A stretch of 64,000 nt of DNA. Source: Desulfurella amilsii. GTDB lineage: Bacteria; Campylobacterota_A; Desulfurellia; Desulfurellales; Desulfurellaceae. The notes below the pieces were generated by a model, which saw only the letters and a list, made by a program, of their open reading frames with translations, was not told the DNA's origin and searched no databases. Shown here one piece after another: positions 1 to 8,302 of the stretch (position 1 is the stretch's first letter; each line of letters begins with the position of its first letter). The stretch is from the NCBI RefSeq assembly GCF_002119425.1, contig NZ_MDSU01000018.1, positions 186,001 through 250,000 on the forward strand. The letters are read 5' to 3'. Both the position numbers and the translations under genes were made by a program.

Positions 1-2063
1 AATACATCTGGATGAGCTTTTTCTATCTCATCAAGCAGTATAACAGAATATGGCTTTTTTCTTACCACCTCGGTTAACTGACCGCCTTCTTCGTAGCCTA
101 CATAGCCAGGAGGAGCGCCAATAAGCCTAGAAACGGAAAATTTTTCCATATACTCACTCATATCTATTCTAATTAAGGCACGTTCATCATCAAATAAAAA
201 TTCAGCTAACGCTTTGGATAATTCTGTTTTTCCCACTCCTGTTGGACCTAAAAACAAAAACGAAGCAATAGGTCTGTTTGGGTCCGATAAGCCTAGTTTT
301 GATCTTCTTACCGCATCACTTACTGCCGCTACGGCTTGATCCTGCCCAACAACGCGTTTTTGTAAATTTTCTTCCATTTTAATGAGTTTTTCTTTTTCGC
401 CTTCAAGCATCTTTTGCATAGGTATACCTGTCCAGCGAGAAATTATATTTGCAATTTCCTCTTCTGTTACTTCTTGTGTCAGAAGGCGTTCATCAAGGCC
501 GTTTAGTTGTTTGTTCTTTTCTTCCAATTCTTTGGCTAACTTAGGTAGCTCACCGTATTTTAGGATACTTGCCTTTTCAAAATCTCCACTTCTTTCTGCT
601 AATTCAATTTGAGATTTTGTCTTATCAATCTTTTCTTGAATAGTTTGTATTTCTTTTATGAGATTTTTCTCGAATTGCCATTTTGCATTTAACGTATTTA
701 GTTGCTCTTTGAGTTTAGCTAATTCGTTTTCTATAACCTCAAGCCTTTTTTTGGATTCTTCGTCTCTTTCTCGCTTTAGAGCTTCTTTTTCTATCTCAAG
801 TTGAGTAATTTTTCTACTTAAATTGTCAATAGGTTCAAATGTGCTTTCTAATTGTATTTTTAAGCTTGCCGCCGCTTCATCTATTAAATCAATCGCCTTG
901 TCTGGAAGAAATCTGTCTGTTATATACCTGCTGGATAGTACTGCTGCTGCTATTATTGCAGAATCTTTGATCTTAACGCCATGGTGTATTTCGTATTTTT
1001 CTTTTAATCCTCTTAGAATTGATATAGTTCCTTCAACGCTTGGTTCTGCTACAAAAACTGGCTGAAAACGCCTTTGAAGTGCTGCATCCTTTTCTATATA
1101 TTTTCTATACTCTTTAAGTGTGGTTGCACCTATGCATCTTAGATCGCCACGCGCTAGCATAGGCTTTAACATGTTTGATGCATCTAGACTGCCTTCGCTT
1201 GCGCCAGCACCTATAATTGTATGAAGCTCATCTATAAATAAAATAATATTGCCTTCGGCGCGTTTAATTTCATTTAAGACTGCCTTTAATCTATCCTCAA
1301 ACTCACCTCGATATTTAGCGCCAGCAACTAACGCGCCCAAATCCAGTGCTATTAGCAATTTATTTTTAAGACTTTCTGGTACATCACCCTTTGTAATCCT
1401 TTGAGCCAATCCTTCTATAATGGCAGTTTTTCCCACACCAGGATCACCTATTAAAACAGGGTTATTTTTTGTGCGCCTAGACAAAATCTGAATAGTGCGT
1501 CTAATTTCTTCGTCTCTGCCAATAACCGGATCAAGTTTATTAGCCCTTGCAAGTTCTGTTATATCTTTACCGTATTTTTTTAAAGCTTCGTATTTTTCCT
1601 CAGGGTTTTGATCCGTAACTCTTACGCTACCTCTTATATCTACTAAACTTTTAAAAATCTTGTCTTTTGTAACGCCAACCACAGATAGAACAACCGCAGC
1701 ATCGCACCTTTCAGTTAGAGCTAATAGAAAATGCTCTACACTAATATATTCATCTTTTAGATTATTGGCTTCTTCTTCACTTCTTTTGAATACATCGTTT
1801 AGCTCTGAAGTAATATATATCTGGTTATCTTGGATATTGCTTACCTTTGGAATTTTTTCAATACCTTTTTCTAGCTCTATATCTAATTGATTAATATTGA
1901 TACCGATTTTTTTAAAAATTGTAGTGGTTATACCATCTTTATCGTTTATTATGGCTTTTAGTAAATGGAGAGAACTTACAAATTGATTATTGTAAGAGCT
2001 TGCTATTGTTTTTGCACTCTGCAACGCTTCTTGTGCTTTTATCGTTAATTTATTTATATCCAT
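1..2063 (-). CDS. clpB: ClpB disaggregase (partial, C-terminus beyond window)
   Basis: Hsp100 AAA+ chaperone that rescues aggregated proteins together with DnaK/DnaJ in the cytoplasm. The 687 codons visible include an N-terminal Clp repeat domain starting [14 protein letters not shown], the first Walker A GDPGVGKT near residue 206, a coiled-coil middle region rich in E/K around 400-530, the second Walker A GPTGVGKT near residue 606, and the second Walker [15 protein letters not shown] just before the window edge. Family members are about 860 residues, so roughly 170 residues lie outside. The ATG at 2063 follows GAGGTGTAATCT, a good ribosome site. It lies 31 bp downstream of hsp20 in the same direction, so co-transcription is likely. 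A hairpin in that gap may tune expression. Identification is firm. Confidence 0.97.
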   Translation of the reverse strand, partial: MDINKLTIKAQEALQSAKTIASSYNNQFVSSLHLLKAIINDKDGITTTIFKKIGININQLDIELEKGIEKIPKVSNIQDNQIYITSELNDVFKRSEEEANNLKDEYISVEHFLLALTERCDAAVVLSVVGVTKDKIFKSLVDIRGSVRVTDQNPEEKYEALKKYGKDITELARANKLDPVIGRDEEIRRTIQILSRRTKNNPVLIGDPGVGKTAIIEGLAQRITKGDVPESLKNKLLIALDLGALVAGAKYRGEFEDRLKAVLNEIKRAEGNIILFIDELHTIIGAGASEGSLDASNMLKPMLARGDLRCIGATTLKEYRKYIEKDAALQRRFQPVFVAEPSVEGTISILRGLKEKYEIHHGVKIKDSAIIAAAVLSSRYITDRFLPDKAIDLIDEAAASLKIQLESTFEPIDNLSRKITQLEIEKEALKRERDEESKKRLEVIENELAKLKEQLNTLNAKWQFEKNLIKEIQTIQEKIDKTKSQIELAERSGDFEKASILKYGELPKLAKELEEKNKQLNGLDERLLTQEVTEEEIANIISRWTGIPMQKMLEGEKEKLIKMEENLQKRVVGQDQAVAAVSDAVRRSKLGLSDPNRPIASFLFLGPTGVGKTELSKALAEFLFDDERALIRIDMSEYMEKFSVSRLIGAPPGYVGYEEGGQLTEVVRKKPYSVILLDEIEKAHPDV

Positions 2064-2071
2064 AGATTACA

Positions 2072-2109
2072 CCTCTTTAATAAAAGAGGGGCCTTTATAA
2101 CCCCTCTTT
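2072..2109 (-). promoter_or_regulatory. Mutually exclusive hairpins between hsp20 and clpB
   Basis: In the leftward transcript, AAAGAGGGG (2109-2101) pairs perfectly with CCCCTCTTT (2091-2083) around a 9-nt loop that contains the hsp20 stop. The same CCTCTTT segment can instead pair with AAAGAGG (2078-2072), which is the clpB Shine-Dalgarno region, around a TATT loop. The first fold resembles a weak terminator (tail TTTTATT). The second would mask the clpB ribosome site. Pairing is seen in the sequence; a thermosensing or attenuation role is inference. Confidence 0.5.
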
Positions 2110-2547
2110 ATTTTGCTTTTGTACAGCAATTTCTATTTCTTTTGGTTTTGCTTCTGATTTCTTAGGTAACTCTACTTTTAATATGCCATTTTCGTATTTG
2201 GCTTTAATTTGCTCTTTATCAATATTGTCTGGCAAAAAGAAACTTCTAATAAAGCTACCATAATTGCGTTCAATCCTGTAATAATTGTCTTTTGACTCTT
2301 TCTTTTCAAATTTTCGCTCGCCAGAAATCGTTAGAGTATTGTCCTCAATTTTAACCTTACAATCTTTTTCATTCATCCCGGGTACTTCTACTTCAATCTG
2401 AATGTTGCCATCTGTTTCATAGATATCAACGGCTGGTAACCATTTTGAGTCCTGAAGGTTAAACGATGGTAATACATCTTCAAACATTTTGTTAATCCTT
2501 TCTTGCAAAGTTGTTAACTCCTTAAAAGGTTCTAATGGCTTAAACAT
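2095..2547 (-). CDS. Hsp20 small heat-shock protein
   Basis: ATP-independent holdase of the alpha-crystallin family that binds unfolding proteins in the cytoplasm and hands them to ClpB/DnaK. It has 150 residues: an N-terminal arm (1-40), an alpha-crystallin domain (about 42-135) with the typical VEVPGMNEKD start and the GILKVELPK segment, and a short C-terminal tail with an IEI motif. The ATG at 2547 has GGAGGTGT upstream. It is the first gene of the leftward heat-shock transcript, followed by clpB, and divergent from cbpA-hspR across a palindromic promoter region. Regulation by the neighbouring HspR is likely from context. Confidence 0.95.
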   Translation of the reverse strand: MFKPLEPFKELTTLQERINKMFEDVLPSFNLQDSKWLPAVDIYETDGNIQIEVEVPGMNEKDCKVKIEDNTLTISGERKFEKKESKDNYYRIERNYGSFIRSFFLPDNIDKEQIKAKYENGILKVELPKKSEAKPKEIEIAVQKQNKEGL

Positions 2548-2581
2548 AACACACCTCCAATTCTTTAGTTTTTCATTTTGA

Positions 2582-2653
2582 AATATAATCCCTAATAAAA
2601 GATTGTCAAGTATAAAAGCCTATACTTGACATTTATTTATTAAATACTATATT
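2582..2653. promoter_or_regulatory. Divergent heat-shock promoters on a perfect palindrome
   Basis: An 11-bp perfect inverted repeat, TGTCAAGTATA (2604-2614) and TATACTTGACA (2621-2631), provides a TTGACA -35 on each strand. Rightward, TTGACA (2626-2631) is followed after 16 bp by TATATT (2648-2653) for cbpA. Leftward, TTGACA (2609-2604) is followed after 16 bp by TATATT (2587-2582) for hsp20. The symmetry is exact. An HspR operator role is inferred from the adjacent hspR gene; the half-sites are not in the canonical HAIR orientation. Confidence 0.7.
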
Positions 2654-2673
2654 AACTGCAAAAGGAGGTAAAA

Positions 2674-3522
2674 ATGAGAGATCCTTACGAGATCTTAGGT
2701 GTAAACAAAAATGCAACAGATGAAGAAATAAAAAAAGCTTTTAGAAAATTGGCTAGAAAATACCACCCAGACCTAAATCCAAATAACAAAGAAGCAGAAA
2801 AAAAATTTAAAGAAATCAACGAAGCTTACTCTATTCTTTCCGATAAAGAAAAAAAAGCTCAGTACGATCAATTTGGGTTTAGTGGTTTTGATTCAAGTAA
2901 TCAAGATCAGGGTAACTTCCGCAATTACTACAATTATTCTAATACAGACTTTGATATTGGTGATATTTTTAATAATTTATTTAGAAAAAAATCTAAAAGC
3001 TCCAGTGGTTTTGATTTTAGAGGGTCTTCTTTCTTTAATGATTTTGAAAAAGAAGATGGTGATGCCACATATAGTGTAGTATTGGATTTTAACCAGGCGC
3101 TAAAAGGAGACATTGTAACTTTAAATATTGATAATGAGCAAATCAAAGTTAAGATTCCAGAAGGCATAGTAGATGGCACAAAGTTAAAAGTAAAAGGCAA
3201 GGGCAAAAAAACACGCACAGGGAGAGGCGATTTACATTTGACAGTTAACGTCAAACCAGACCCAAACTTTTACATAAAAGATGGTAGGCTCTACACAGAT
3301 ATTGATATACCGCTTAAAACTGCTCTACTGGGTGGCAGTATCGATGTTAAAACACCTAAAGGCAATATAACCATAAAAATACCAAAGGGGACTCAAACGG
3401 GCACAATATTTAAAATCCCAAATAAAGGCTTAAAAAATGATGCATTGTACACCAAAGTAATTGTAAAAATACCACAAAATTTAACAAAAGAGCAAGAAGA
3501 AGTCTTAAACAAAGCATTATAG
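2674..3522 (+). CDS. cbpA: CbpA-type DnaJ co-chaperone
   Basis: J-domain protein that stimulates DnaK ATPase activity. Of 282 residues, 1-70 form the J domain with HPD at 31-33, then a Gly/Phe/Ser/Asn-rich linker (about 70-125), then the two beta-barrel substrate-binding C-terminal domains (about 130-275). The cysteine zinc-finger of true DnaJ is absent, which makes it CbpA/type II. An AAAGGAGG ribosome site precedes the ATG. hspR follows after 13 bp, the cbpA-hspR order known from epsilonproteobacteria, so autoregulation by HspR is expected. Confidence 0.94.
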   Translation: MRDPYEILGVNKNATDEEIKKAFRKLARKYHPDLNPNNKEAEKKFKEINEAYSILSDKEKKAQYDQFGFSGFDSSNQDQGNFRNYYNYSNTDFDIGDIFNNLFRKKSKSSSGFDFRGSSFFNDFEKEDGDATYSVVLDFNQALKGDIVTLNIDNEQIKVKIPEGIVDGTKLKVKGKGKKTRTGRGDLHLTVNVKPDPNFYIKDGRLYTDIDIPLKTALLGGSIDVKTPKGNITIKIPKGTQTGTIFKIPNKGLKNDALYTKVIVKIPQNLTKEQEEVLNKAL

Positions 3523-3535
3523 AAAGGAGAAACCC

Positions 3536-3910
3536 ATGAGATTCAGAAAAGATGTCTATAGTATTAGTATGTTTTGCAAAATCGTTGATATTCACCCACA
3601 GACCTTAAGGGAATACGAAAAAAGCGGGATCATTAAACCTAAGCGAACAAAAGGCAACATAAGGTTTTTTACCGATGAAGATATAGAAGATGTGAGATTT
3701 ATAAAAGAAATGACAAAAACTTTGGGCGTTAATCTAGCTGGCGTAGATATCATTATGAGACTCAAAAATCAAATTAGAGACCTAGAAAAACTTATTGAAG
3801 AACTATACAAGCAAATTCCAGGACTAAGTGTAAAAGAAAATTCTACCTTACCCGTTGTTAAAGAAGAACCAAAAAAACCTGACATTATTGAAATTAAGAT
3901 AGAGACTTAG
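3536..3910 (+). CDS. hspR: HspR heat-shock repressor (MerR family)
   Basis: DNA-binding repressor of chaperone genes. The 124 residues hold a MerR-type winged helix-turn-helix: VYSISMFCKIVDIHPQTL followed by REYEKSGIIKPKRT and the wing GNIRFFTDEDIEDV, then a coiled-coil (about 60-90) and a charged tail. HPQTLREYEKSG is the HspR signature. HspR proteins use DnaK as co-repressor in studied species. Its stop overlaps the convergent downstream gene by 4 bp. The operator is probably the palindrome at 2604-2631, although the canonical CTTGAGT-N7-ACTCAAG motif is not present there. Confidence 0.93.
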   Translation: MRFRKDVYSISMFCKIVDIHPQTLREYEKSGIIKPKRTKGNIRFFTDEDIEDVRFIKEMTKTLGVNLAGVDIIMRLKNQIRDLEKLIEELYKQIPGLSVKENSTLPVVKEEPKKPDIIEIKIET

Positions 3911-4650
3911 GAAAAAAACATCTTTAGGGCAGCAAATAAAATTGCAGCAAAAAGCAAGTACTTTACCCACACAATCTCGTTTAAAACCATGTAGCGTGCG
4001 CCAAAACTTGAGCCAATGGCGCTGCCTATAGCTAAAATAAAACCTATTTTCCAATCTACCTGGTTATGAATGGCAAAAATAATTAAAGAAACAATGGTGT
4101 ATACAGCAATTATAGCAACTTTTGCAGCATTTGTCTTAACTATATCAAAACCCTCTAAAAACATTAAAGCGCTAATAAAGAAAAAACCAACACCAGCCTG
4201 CAAAAAACCACCATAAAAACCAATAAAGAAAAAAGTTAAATATGATAAAATATTGCTTTTCTTTGTTGCAATTTTATTTTTTTTCCAAATATCTTTTTTT
4301 AAGACAATAAAAGCACCCATTAATAAGATTAATACAGCGGCAATTTTTTTTAACAAACTTTCATTTATCTGGACAACCACAAGTGTGCCACAGATAGCTC
4401 CAAGTGTTGCAGGAATTGATAAAATTAAAGAGCGCTTCAAGATATGAACTTTATTTTTCTTAAAACTATAGGTAGCAGCTAAATTTTGGATTAAAATAGA
4501 CACCCTGTTTGTGCCGTTTGCTACATCTATACTTAAGCCTAAAAATGTCAAAAGAGGAAGTGTAAGCATAGAACCACCGCCGGCCATAACATTCAAAAAG
4601 CCCGTTAATAAACCAACTAAAAAGATTAAAAAAATCTTTAGGATATCCAC
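3907..4650 (-). CDS. TauE/SafE-family membrane permease
   Basis: Polytopic inner-membrane protein of the TauE/SafE (DUF81) family, linked to export or uptake of sulfur-containing anions and organic acids. Its 247 residues form about seven to eight hydrophobic segments in two repeats. The family signature appears as GLLTGFLNVMAGGGSMLTLP at residues 15-34 and GFYGGFLQAGVGFFFIS in the second half. The start is GTG at 4650 with no Shine-Dalgarno; a consensus promoter ends 6 nt upstream, so the message is probably leaderless. The substrate cannot be told from sequence. Confidence 0.88.
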   Translation of the reverse strand: MDILKIFLIFLVGLLTGFLNVMAGGGSMLTLPLLTFLGLSIDVANGTNRVSILIQNLAATYSFKKNKVHILKRSLILSIPATLGAICGTLVVVQINESLLKKIAAVLILLMGAFIVLKKDIWKKNKIATKKSNILSYLTFFFIGFYGGFLQAGVGFFFISALMFLEGFDIVKTNAAKVAIIAVYTIVSLIIFAIHNQVDWKIGFILAIGSAIGSSFGARYMVLNEIVWVKYLLFAAILFAALKMFFS

Positions 4651-4656
4651 TGAACT

Positions 4657-4685
4657 ATTATAATTATTTATTTAATAATTGTCAA
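4657..4685 (-). promoter_or_regulatory. Promoter of the TauE-like gene, leaderless
   Basis: TTGACA (4685-4680), 17 bp, TATAAT (4662-4657), then 6 nt to the GTG start at 4650. Both hexamers are perfect consensus. A start site at the usual distance would fall on or next to the GTG. Confidence 0.75.
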
Positions 4686-4708
4686 TGTATTAGAGTTTGC
4701 TAAATTAG

Positions 4709-4737
4709 TTGACATTTTAAATCGTCTTTAGTATCTT
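4709..4737 (+). promoter_or_regulatory. Promoter of the thiM operon
   Basis: TTGACA (4709-4714), 17 bp, TATCTT (4732-4737), followed by AAGGAGG and the GTG start at 4759. The leader is too short for a TPP riboswitch and no CTGAGA thi-box is visible. Confidence 0.65.
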
Positions 4738-4758
4738 GAAGGTATTAAGGAGGAAAAG

Positions 4759-5553
4759 GTGAGAGATTTTGGCAAAATTATTGTTGGTATAAGAGAAAAA
4801 AAACCGCTTGTGTATAACATTACAAACCTTGTTGTTATAAATATAAGTGCCAATGCGTTACTATCAATAGGGGCAAGTCCAATAATGTCTTTTGAAAAAC
4901 AAGAAGCAGCTGATTTAGTTAAAATAAGCTCAGCGCTGCTTATCAACATGGGCACACCTACGCAAGATACAATTGAAACAATGATTATTGCCGCCAAAGC
5001 TGCAAACAAAATCGGTATTCCTATTATTTTTGATCCGGTTGGAGTTGGTGCAAGCTCGTTTAGAAATGACATTGCAAATAAAATTCTTTCTGAGGCAAAA
5101 GTGGATATCCTTAAGGCAAACGCATCTGAGGTTGCAAATTTATCTGGTTTAAAAGTGCAAACAAAAGGCGTTGAGTCCTGCGAGACTATAGAAAACATTA
5201 CAGATATTACAAAAAATTTAGCCAAAGAACTTGGCTGTATCGTATGCACTACCGGCAAAACAGATGTAATATCTGATGGAAACGAAGTTTATTTGTGTGA
5301 AAACGGTCATGAAGCCCTAACAAAAATTACTGGATCTGGATGCATGCTTGGCTCAATTATGGGTGCAACAGCTGGCGTATGTGGTAAGGATTATCTAATA
5401 GCAGCTCTTTGCGCTTGCTTAATAATGGGCATATCTGGAGAAATAGCCGCTTCGAAAACAAATATGCTTGGTAGTTTTCAAGTAGAATTTTTTAATGCGC
5501 TATCGATTTTTGAACCTGAAACCTTCAATAGTGCAAGATATAAAAAATTGTGA
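4759..5553 (+). CDS. thiM: Hydroxyethylthiazole kinase
   Basis: Phosphorylates 4-methyl-5-(2-hydroxyethyl)thiazole with ATP in thiamine salvage. The 264 residues are the usual length. Diagnostic segments are PLVYNITNLVVINISANALL near the N-terminus, FDPVGVGAS near residue 96, and the C-terminal anion-hole/catalytic motif TGSGCMLGSIMGA near 194. The GTG start has AAGGAGG 7 nt upstream. The stop overlaps the next start by 4 bp (GTGA), so this is the first gene of a five-gene run. thiL lies separately at 9442. Confidence 0.95.
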   Translation: MRDFGKIIVGIREKKPLVYNITNLVVINISANALLSIGASPIMSFEKQEAADLVKISSALLINMGTPTQDTIETMIIAAKAANKIGIPIIFDPVGVGASSFRNDIANKILSEAKVDILKANASEVANLSGLKVQTKGVESCETIENITDITKNLAKELGCIVCTTGKTDVISDGNEVYLCENGHEALTKITGSGCMLGSIMGATAGVCGKDYLIAALCACLIMGISGEIAASKTNMLGSFQVEFFNALSIFEPETFNSARYKKL

Positions 5554-6323
5554 AACTTGGAATACACTTATCTATCGAACATATAATTGACGAATTGCCT
5601 ATTTTGTGCACAACATACAAGCTTGATTGCTTCCAATTTTTTACAAAAAGCCCTCGCAGATGGAGCCAAAAATTAATAGATGAAAGCACAGCTATAACTT
5701 TTAAAAAAAATATGCAAAATCAAAATATAAATCCGCAAAATGCTTTTATACACTGCTCGTATCTGATAAACCCTGCAAACCCAACATCAAAAACATACAG
5801 TGAACTGGAGTATGAACTTGAAAACGCATATAGGTTGGGCATTTACAATTTAGTCTTGCATCCTGGCTCATGTAAAGATTCAGATTGTTTAGAAAAAGCT
5901 TCAAATACCATAAAACATATATTAAAACAATATCCAAATATCAATCTTTTGCTTGAAAACACTACACGCATAGGTAGTACCCTTGAAGATTTAAAAATAT
6001 TAAAAGAAAAAATTGGCGAAAACGTATTTTATTGTATAGATACTTGTCATTTATTTGTAACTGGTTATATTTTAGATGTGGACATAATTGATAAAATATT
6101 AAACATTGATAATATCAAATTATGGCATTTAAATGATTCCAAGGCAGCATTTGGTTCAAAACTAGATAGACACGAAAAGTTAGGAAAGGGTCTAATCGGT
6201 TTTGAAAACATAAAAAAACTCCTACGCTTGCCAAAAATACAAAACGCTTCTTTTATACTTGAAACCCCAGGCACCAACGCAACACGCTCGAAAGAAATCC
6301 AAATATTAAGGAAATATTTATGA
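5550..6323 (+). CDS. nfo: Endonuclease IV (AP endonuclease family 2)
   Basis: Zinc-dependent TIM-barrel enzyme that cleaves DNA 5' of abasic sites in base-excision repair. All nine expected metal ligands are visible in order: His in FIHCSYLIN, His in LVLHPGSC, Glu in LLLENTTRIG, Asp and His in CIDTCHLF, His in LWHLNDSK, Asp and His in LDRHEKLG, and Glu in FILETPG. At 257 residues it is a little shorter than typical 280-residue members. The GTG start overlaps thiM by 4 bp, and the ATG of the next gene overlaps its stop. Confidence 0.95.
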   Translation: MKLGIHLSIEHIIDELPILCTTYKLDCFQFFTKSPRRWSQKLIDESTAITFKKNMQNQNINPQNAFIHCSYLINPANPTSKTYSELEYELENAYRLGIYNLVLHPGSCKDSDCLEKASNTIKHILKQYPNINLLLENTTRIGSTLEDLKILKEKIGENVFYCIDTCHLFVTGYILDVDIIDKILNIDNIKLWHLNDSKAAFGSKLDRHEKLGKGLIGFENIKKLLRLPKIQNASFILETPGTNATRSKEIQILRKYL

Positions 6324-6811
6324 AGCCATGGTATTACATTTCTGTGCTGCTTATAGGGCTTAGCATTGTTTTTGTACTTTGGATGATTAGGAAGTTTAAA
6401 AAAATAAAAACCCCAGCTATCAAAAAATATACGCTGAAGGATTATTTATTATCAAAAAATGAGCGCATTGTATATGAAACGCTGCTTTTGTATTCAAAAG
6501 ATTTTAATTTAGAAGTTCTGCCTAAAATGAGATTACCGGAATTTATACATGTCGACAGGAAAAATAGAAATACTTTTTTTATGATACAAAATAAATTCGT
6601 AGATTTTTTAATTGTAGACAATATAAGGATTAAACCGAAATTTGCTATAATTTTAGAAAAAAAAGCTTTAAAGGAAACAAACTTAGAGTTTTTTAGCAAT
6701 ATCTTTAAGGAAATAAAGTTAAAATGGGCATTGATAAAAGAAGAAGAGTTTGAAAACACGCTTGAACTTAAAGAAAAGTTAAAAAAAATTTTGGAGGAAG
6801 CTTATGCTTGA
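6320..6811 (+). CDS. Membrane-anchored DUF2726-like protein
   Basis: 163-residue protein with one N-terminal transmembrane segment (residues about 4-22) followed by a basic stretch and a cytoplasmic domain. The domain reads LLSKNERIVYETLLLY, then an acidic/hydrophobic core and NKFVDFLIVDNIRIKPKFAIIL, which resembles DUF2726, a PD-(D/E)XK-like fold: an Asp in VDFLIVD, then a hydrophobic strand, with Glu in ILEKK. The usual downstream lysine pattern is unclear, so nuclease activity should not be assumed. It overlaps both nfo and the Trm112-like gene, so it is translationally coupled to a DNA-repair gene. Confidence 0.6.
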   Translation: MKPWYYISVLLIGLSIVFVLWMIRKFKKIKTPAIKKYTLKDYLLSKNERIVYETLLLYSKDFNLEVLPKMRLPEFIHVDRKNRNTFFMIQNKFVDFLIVDNIRIKPKFAIILEKKALKETNLEFFSNIFKEIKLKWALIKEEEFENTLELKEKLKKILEEAYA

Positions 6812-6989
6812 TAAAGAAATACTGGATTTTATAGTGTGTCCAAAATGCAAAGGAGATTTAAAACTTGAAGGAGAGTTTTTAATTTGCCAGAATTGCCAAT
6901 CAAAATACCCAATCAAAGATGATATACCTATCTTGTTGGAAGAAGAGGCGCAAAAAATAAATCAAAATATAAAAAAAGAGGAGGTCTAA
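6804..6989 (+). CDS. Trm112-family small zinc protein
   Basis: 61-residue Trm112p-like/UPF0434 protein. Two CxxC pairs, CPKCKGDL and CQNCQSKY, sit in a compact zinc-ribbon fold, followed by IPILLEEEA. Bacterial relatives are small and poorly understood; eukaryotic Trm112 activates methyltransferases, but that role cannot be assumed here. It starts inside the upstream gene with GGAGG upstream, and the next gene begins one base after its stop. Confidence 0.85.
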   Translation: MLDKEILDFIVCPKCKGDLKLEGEFLICQNCQSKYPIKDDIPILLEEEAQKINQNIKKEEV

Positions 6990-6990
6990 A

Positions 6991-7848
6991 ATGAAGCTCG
7001 GTTTTATTGGTCTTGGGATTATGGGAAGCGCAGTGGCAAATAATCTTCTAAAAAGCGGTTTTAGGCTAAATATATATAACCGCAGTAGAAAAAAGGTAAA
7101 AGATTTAACTTCAGATGATTATGAATTTCTAGATAACCCAAAATTAGTAGCCCAAAATAGCGATATAATTTTTATGATGCTAAGCAACGATGAGGCGTGC
7201 GAAAATGTTGTTAGCTCAAATAATGGTTTACTTGAGGGCTTATCTAGCAATAAGATAGTGGTGAATTTTAGTACTGTTTCTTCTTATTATTCTCAAAAAC
7301 TATGCAATGAGGTAAACAAAAAAAATGCGTTATTTTTAGAAGCTCCGGTTGTTGGTAGTAAAATTCCTGCTCAAAATGCCGCATTGATAATACTTTGTGC
7401 AGGCGATAAAAAAGCTTACGAAGCTGCTAACCCATATTTTGAAAAACTATCAAAACGAGTCTTTTATTTGGATGCTGTGCCGAATGCTTCTTATCTAAAA
7501 ATTGTGAATAATCAAGTAATGGGCATAACTATGCAGGCTTTAGCAGAAGGTTTACATTTAGCAAAAAAACTCAATTTAGATTTAAATGTTGTTTTGGATT
7601 TGCTCAACTCAGGGGCTTTTGCTAACTCAATGTTTGATTTAAAAGGTAAAAATATTTTAAACAACGATTATAATGTTCATTTTCCCTATGAACATATGCA
7701 AAAGGATTTGGGTTTTGCCGTAAAATTAGCAGAAGATAAAAAAGCTTTTTGTCCAGCACTTTCCATAGTAAACGAAATATATAAAAAAGGCTTATCTTCT
7801 TACTCAAAAGAAGATATGTGCGCAATCTTTGAAGCACTCAATAGTTAA
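6991..7848 (+). CDS. NAD(P)-dependent beta-hydroxyacid dehydrogenase
   Basis: Member of the 3-hydroxyisobutyrate dehydrogenase/glyoxylate-succinic semialdehyde reductase family. The 285 residues start with a Rossmann fold, GFIGLGIMGSAVANNLLKSG, have the substrate-binding segment EAPVVGSK (family consensus DAPVSGG) near residue 117, and the catalytic Lys in LKIVNNQVMG near residue 170. A C-terminal helical domain contains MQKDLGFAVKLAED. The exact substrate is unclear. It is the last gene of the thiM run and converges on rrf2 with a 4 bp overlap. Confidence 0.88.
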   Translation: MKLGFIGLGIMGSAVANNLLKSGFRLNIYNRSRKKVKDLTSDDYEFLDNPKLVAQNSDIIFMMLSNDEACENVVSSNNGLLEGLSSNKIVVNFSTVSSYYSQKLCNEVNKKNALFLEAPVVGSKIPAQNAALIILCAGDKKAYEAANPYFEKLSKRVFYLDAVPNASYLKIVNNQVMGITMQALAEGLHLAKKLNLDLNVVLDLLNSGAFANSMFDLKGKNILNNDYNVHFPYEHMQKDLGFAVKLAEDKKAFCPALSIVNEIYKKGLSSYSKEDMCAIFEALNS

Positions 7849-8225
7849 AAATTTTCAAGTTTGATATCTTCAAACAGTTTTTCTATGGCTTTGTTTGCTT
7901 CTTGCCACATTTTAGTTGAGGGACAATTTTGAACGAGAGTGCAAACAAAGTCACCTTGTACGCAAGGTGCAAGTTTTATGCCTTCTGTAAAAATACCTAT
8001 TAAATCTTTGAGTGATACGTCTGTCTTTAGTATTTTATAGCCACCATGAGGGCCTTTTTTACCTTCTACTATACCGTGCCTTTCAAGCTTTGCTGCCAGT
8101 TGCTTTAAATAGTTTTCGCTAATTTTAGTTATCTGAGAAACTTTTTTTAGACTTATAGGCTCATTGGTTTTTTTGAGTTCTATTAGAAACCTTAAACTGT
8201 ACCTAACGTTCGTTGGTAAAAACAT
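7845..8225 (-). CDS. Rrf2-family Fe-S transcriptional regulator
   Basis: 126-residue Rrf2 protein: an N-terminal winged helix (YSLRFLIELKK, then ISENYLKQLAAKLERHGIVEGKKGPHGGY) followed by three cysteines spaced C-X6-C-X5-C (PCVQGDFVCTLVQNC), which in IscR/NsrR/RsrR relatives hold an iron-sulfur cluster. It therefore probably senses Fe-S status, oxygen or NO. No isc or suf genes are near. Its ATG is preceded by TATAAT ending 6 nt upstream and no ribosome site, so translation is probably leaderless. It is divergent from rarA. Confidence 0.9.
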   Translation of the reverse strand: MFLPTNVRYSLRFLIELKKTNEPISLKKVSQITKISENYLKQLAAKLERHGIVEGKKGPHGGYKILKTDVSLKDLIGIFTEGIKLAPCVQGDFVCTLVQNCPSTKMWQEANKAIEKLFEDIKLENF

Positions 8226-8231
8226 AGCTAG

Positions 8232-8259
8232 ATTATATAATGTTTTTTTTTATTTTCAA
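8232..8259 (-). promoter_or_regulatory. rrf2 promoter, leaderless
   Basis: TTGAAA (8259-8254), 16 bp, TATAAT (8237-8232), then CTAGCT and the ATG at 8225. The 6-nt gap puts the expected start site at the start codon. Confidence 0.7.
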
Positions 8260-8266
8260 TAAAAAT

Positions 8267-8295
8267 TTGATTTTTTTTAACAAACTTGGTAGAAT
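8267..8295 (+). promoter_or_regulatory. rarA operon promoter, leaderless
   Basis: TTGATT (8267-8272), 17 bp, TAGAAT (8290-8295), then 7 nt to the ATG at 8303, with no Shine-Dalgarno. Its -35 lies back-to-back with that of rrf2 within a near-palindrome, TTTTCAA-N7-TTGATTTT, where a regulator such as the Rrf2 protein could act. Confidence 0.65.
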
Positions 8296-8302
8296 TTAAA
8301 AA

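Noticed and set aside
2604-2631. Canonical HAIR element for HspR
   Set aside because: The half-sites point outward and the core differs from CTTGAGT-N7-ACTCAAG; kept only as a candidate non-canonical operator.
2934-3254. Open frames antisense to cbpA and many other genes
   Set aside because: They mirror long AT-rich coding sequence in another frame, lack ribosome sites and match no family.
4651-4758. TPP riboswitch before thiM
   Set aside because: The leader after the promoter is about 15 nt and no CTGAGA thi-box or three-way junction is present.
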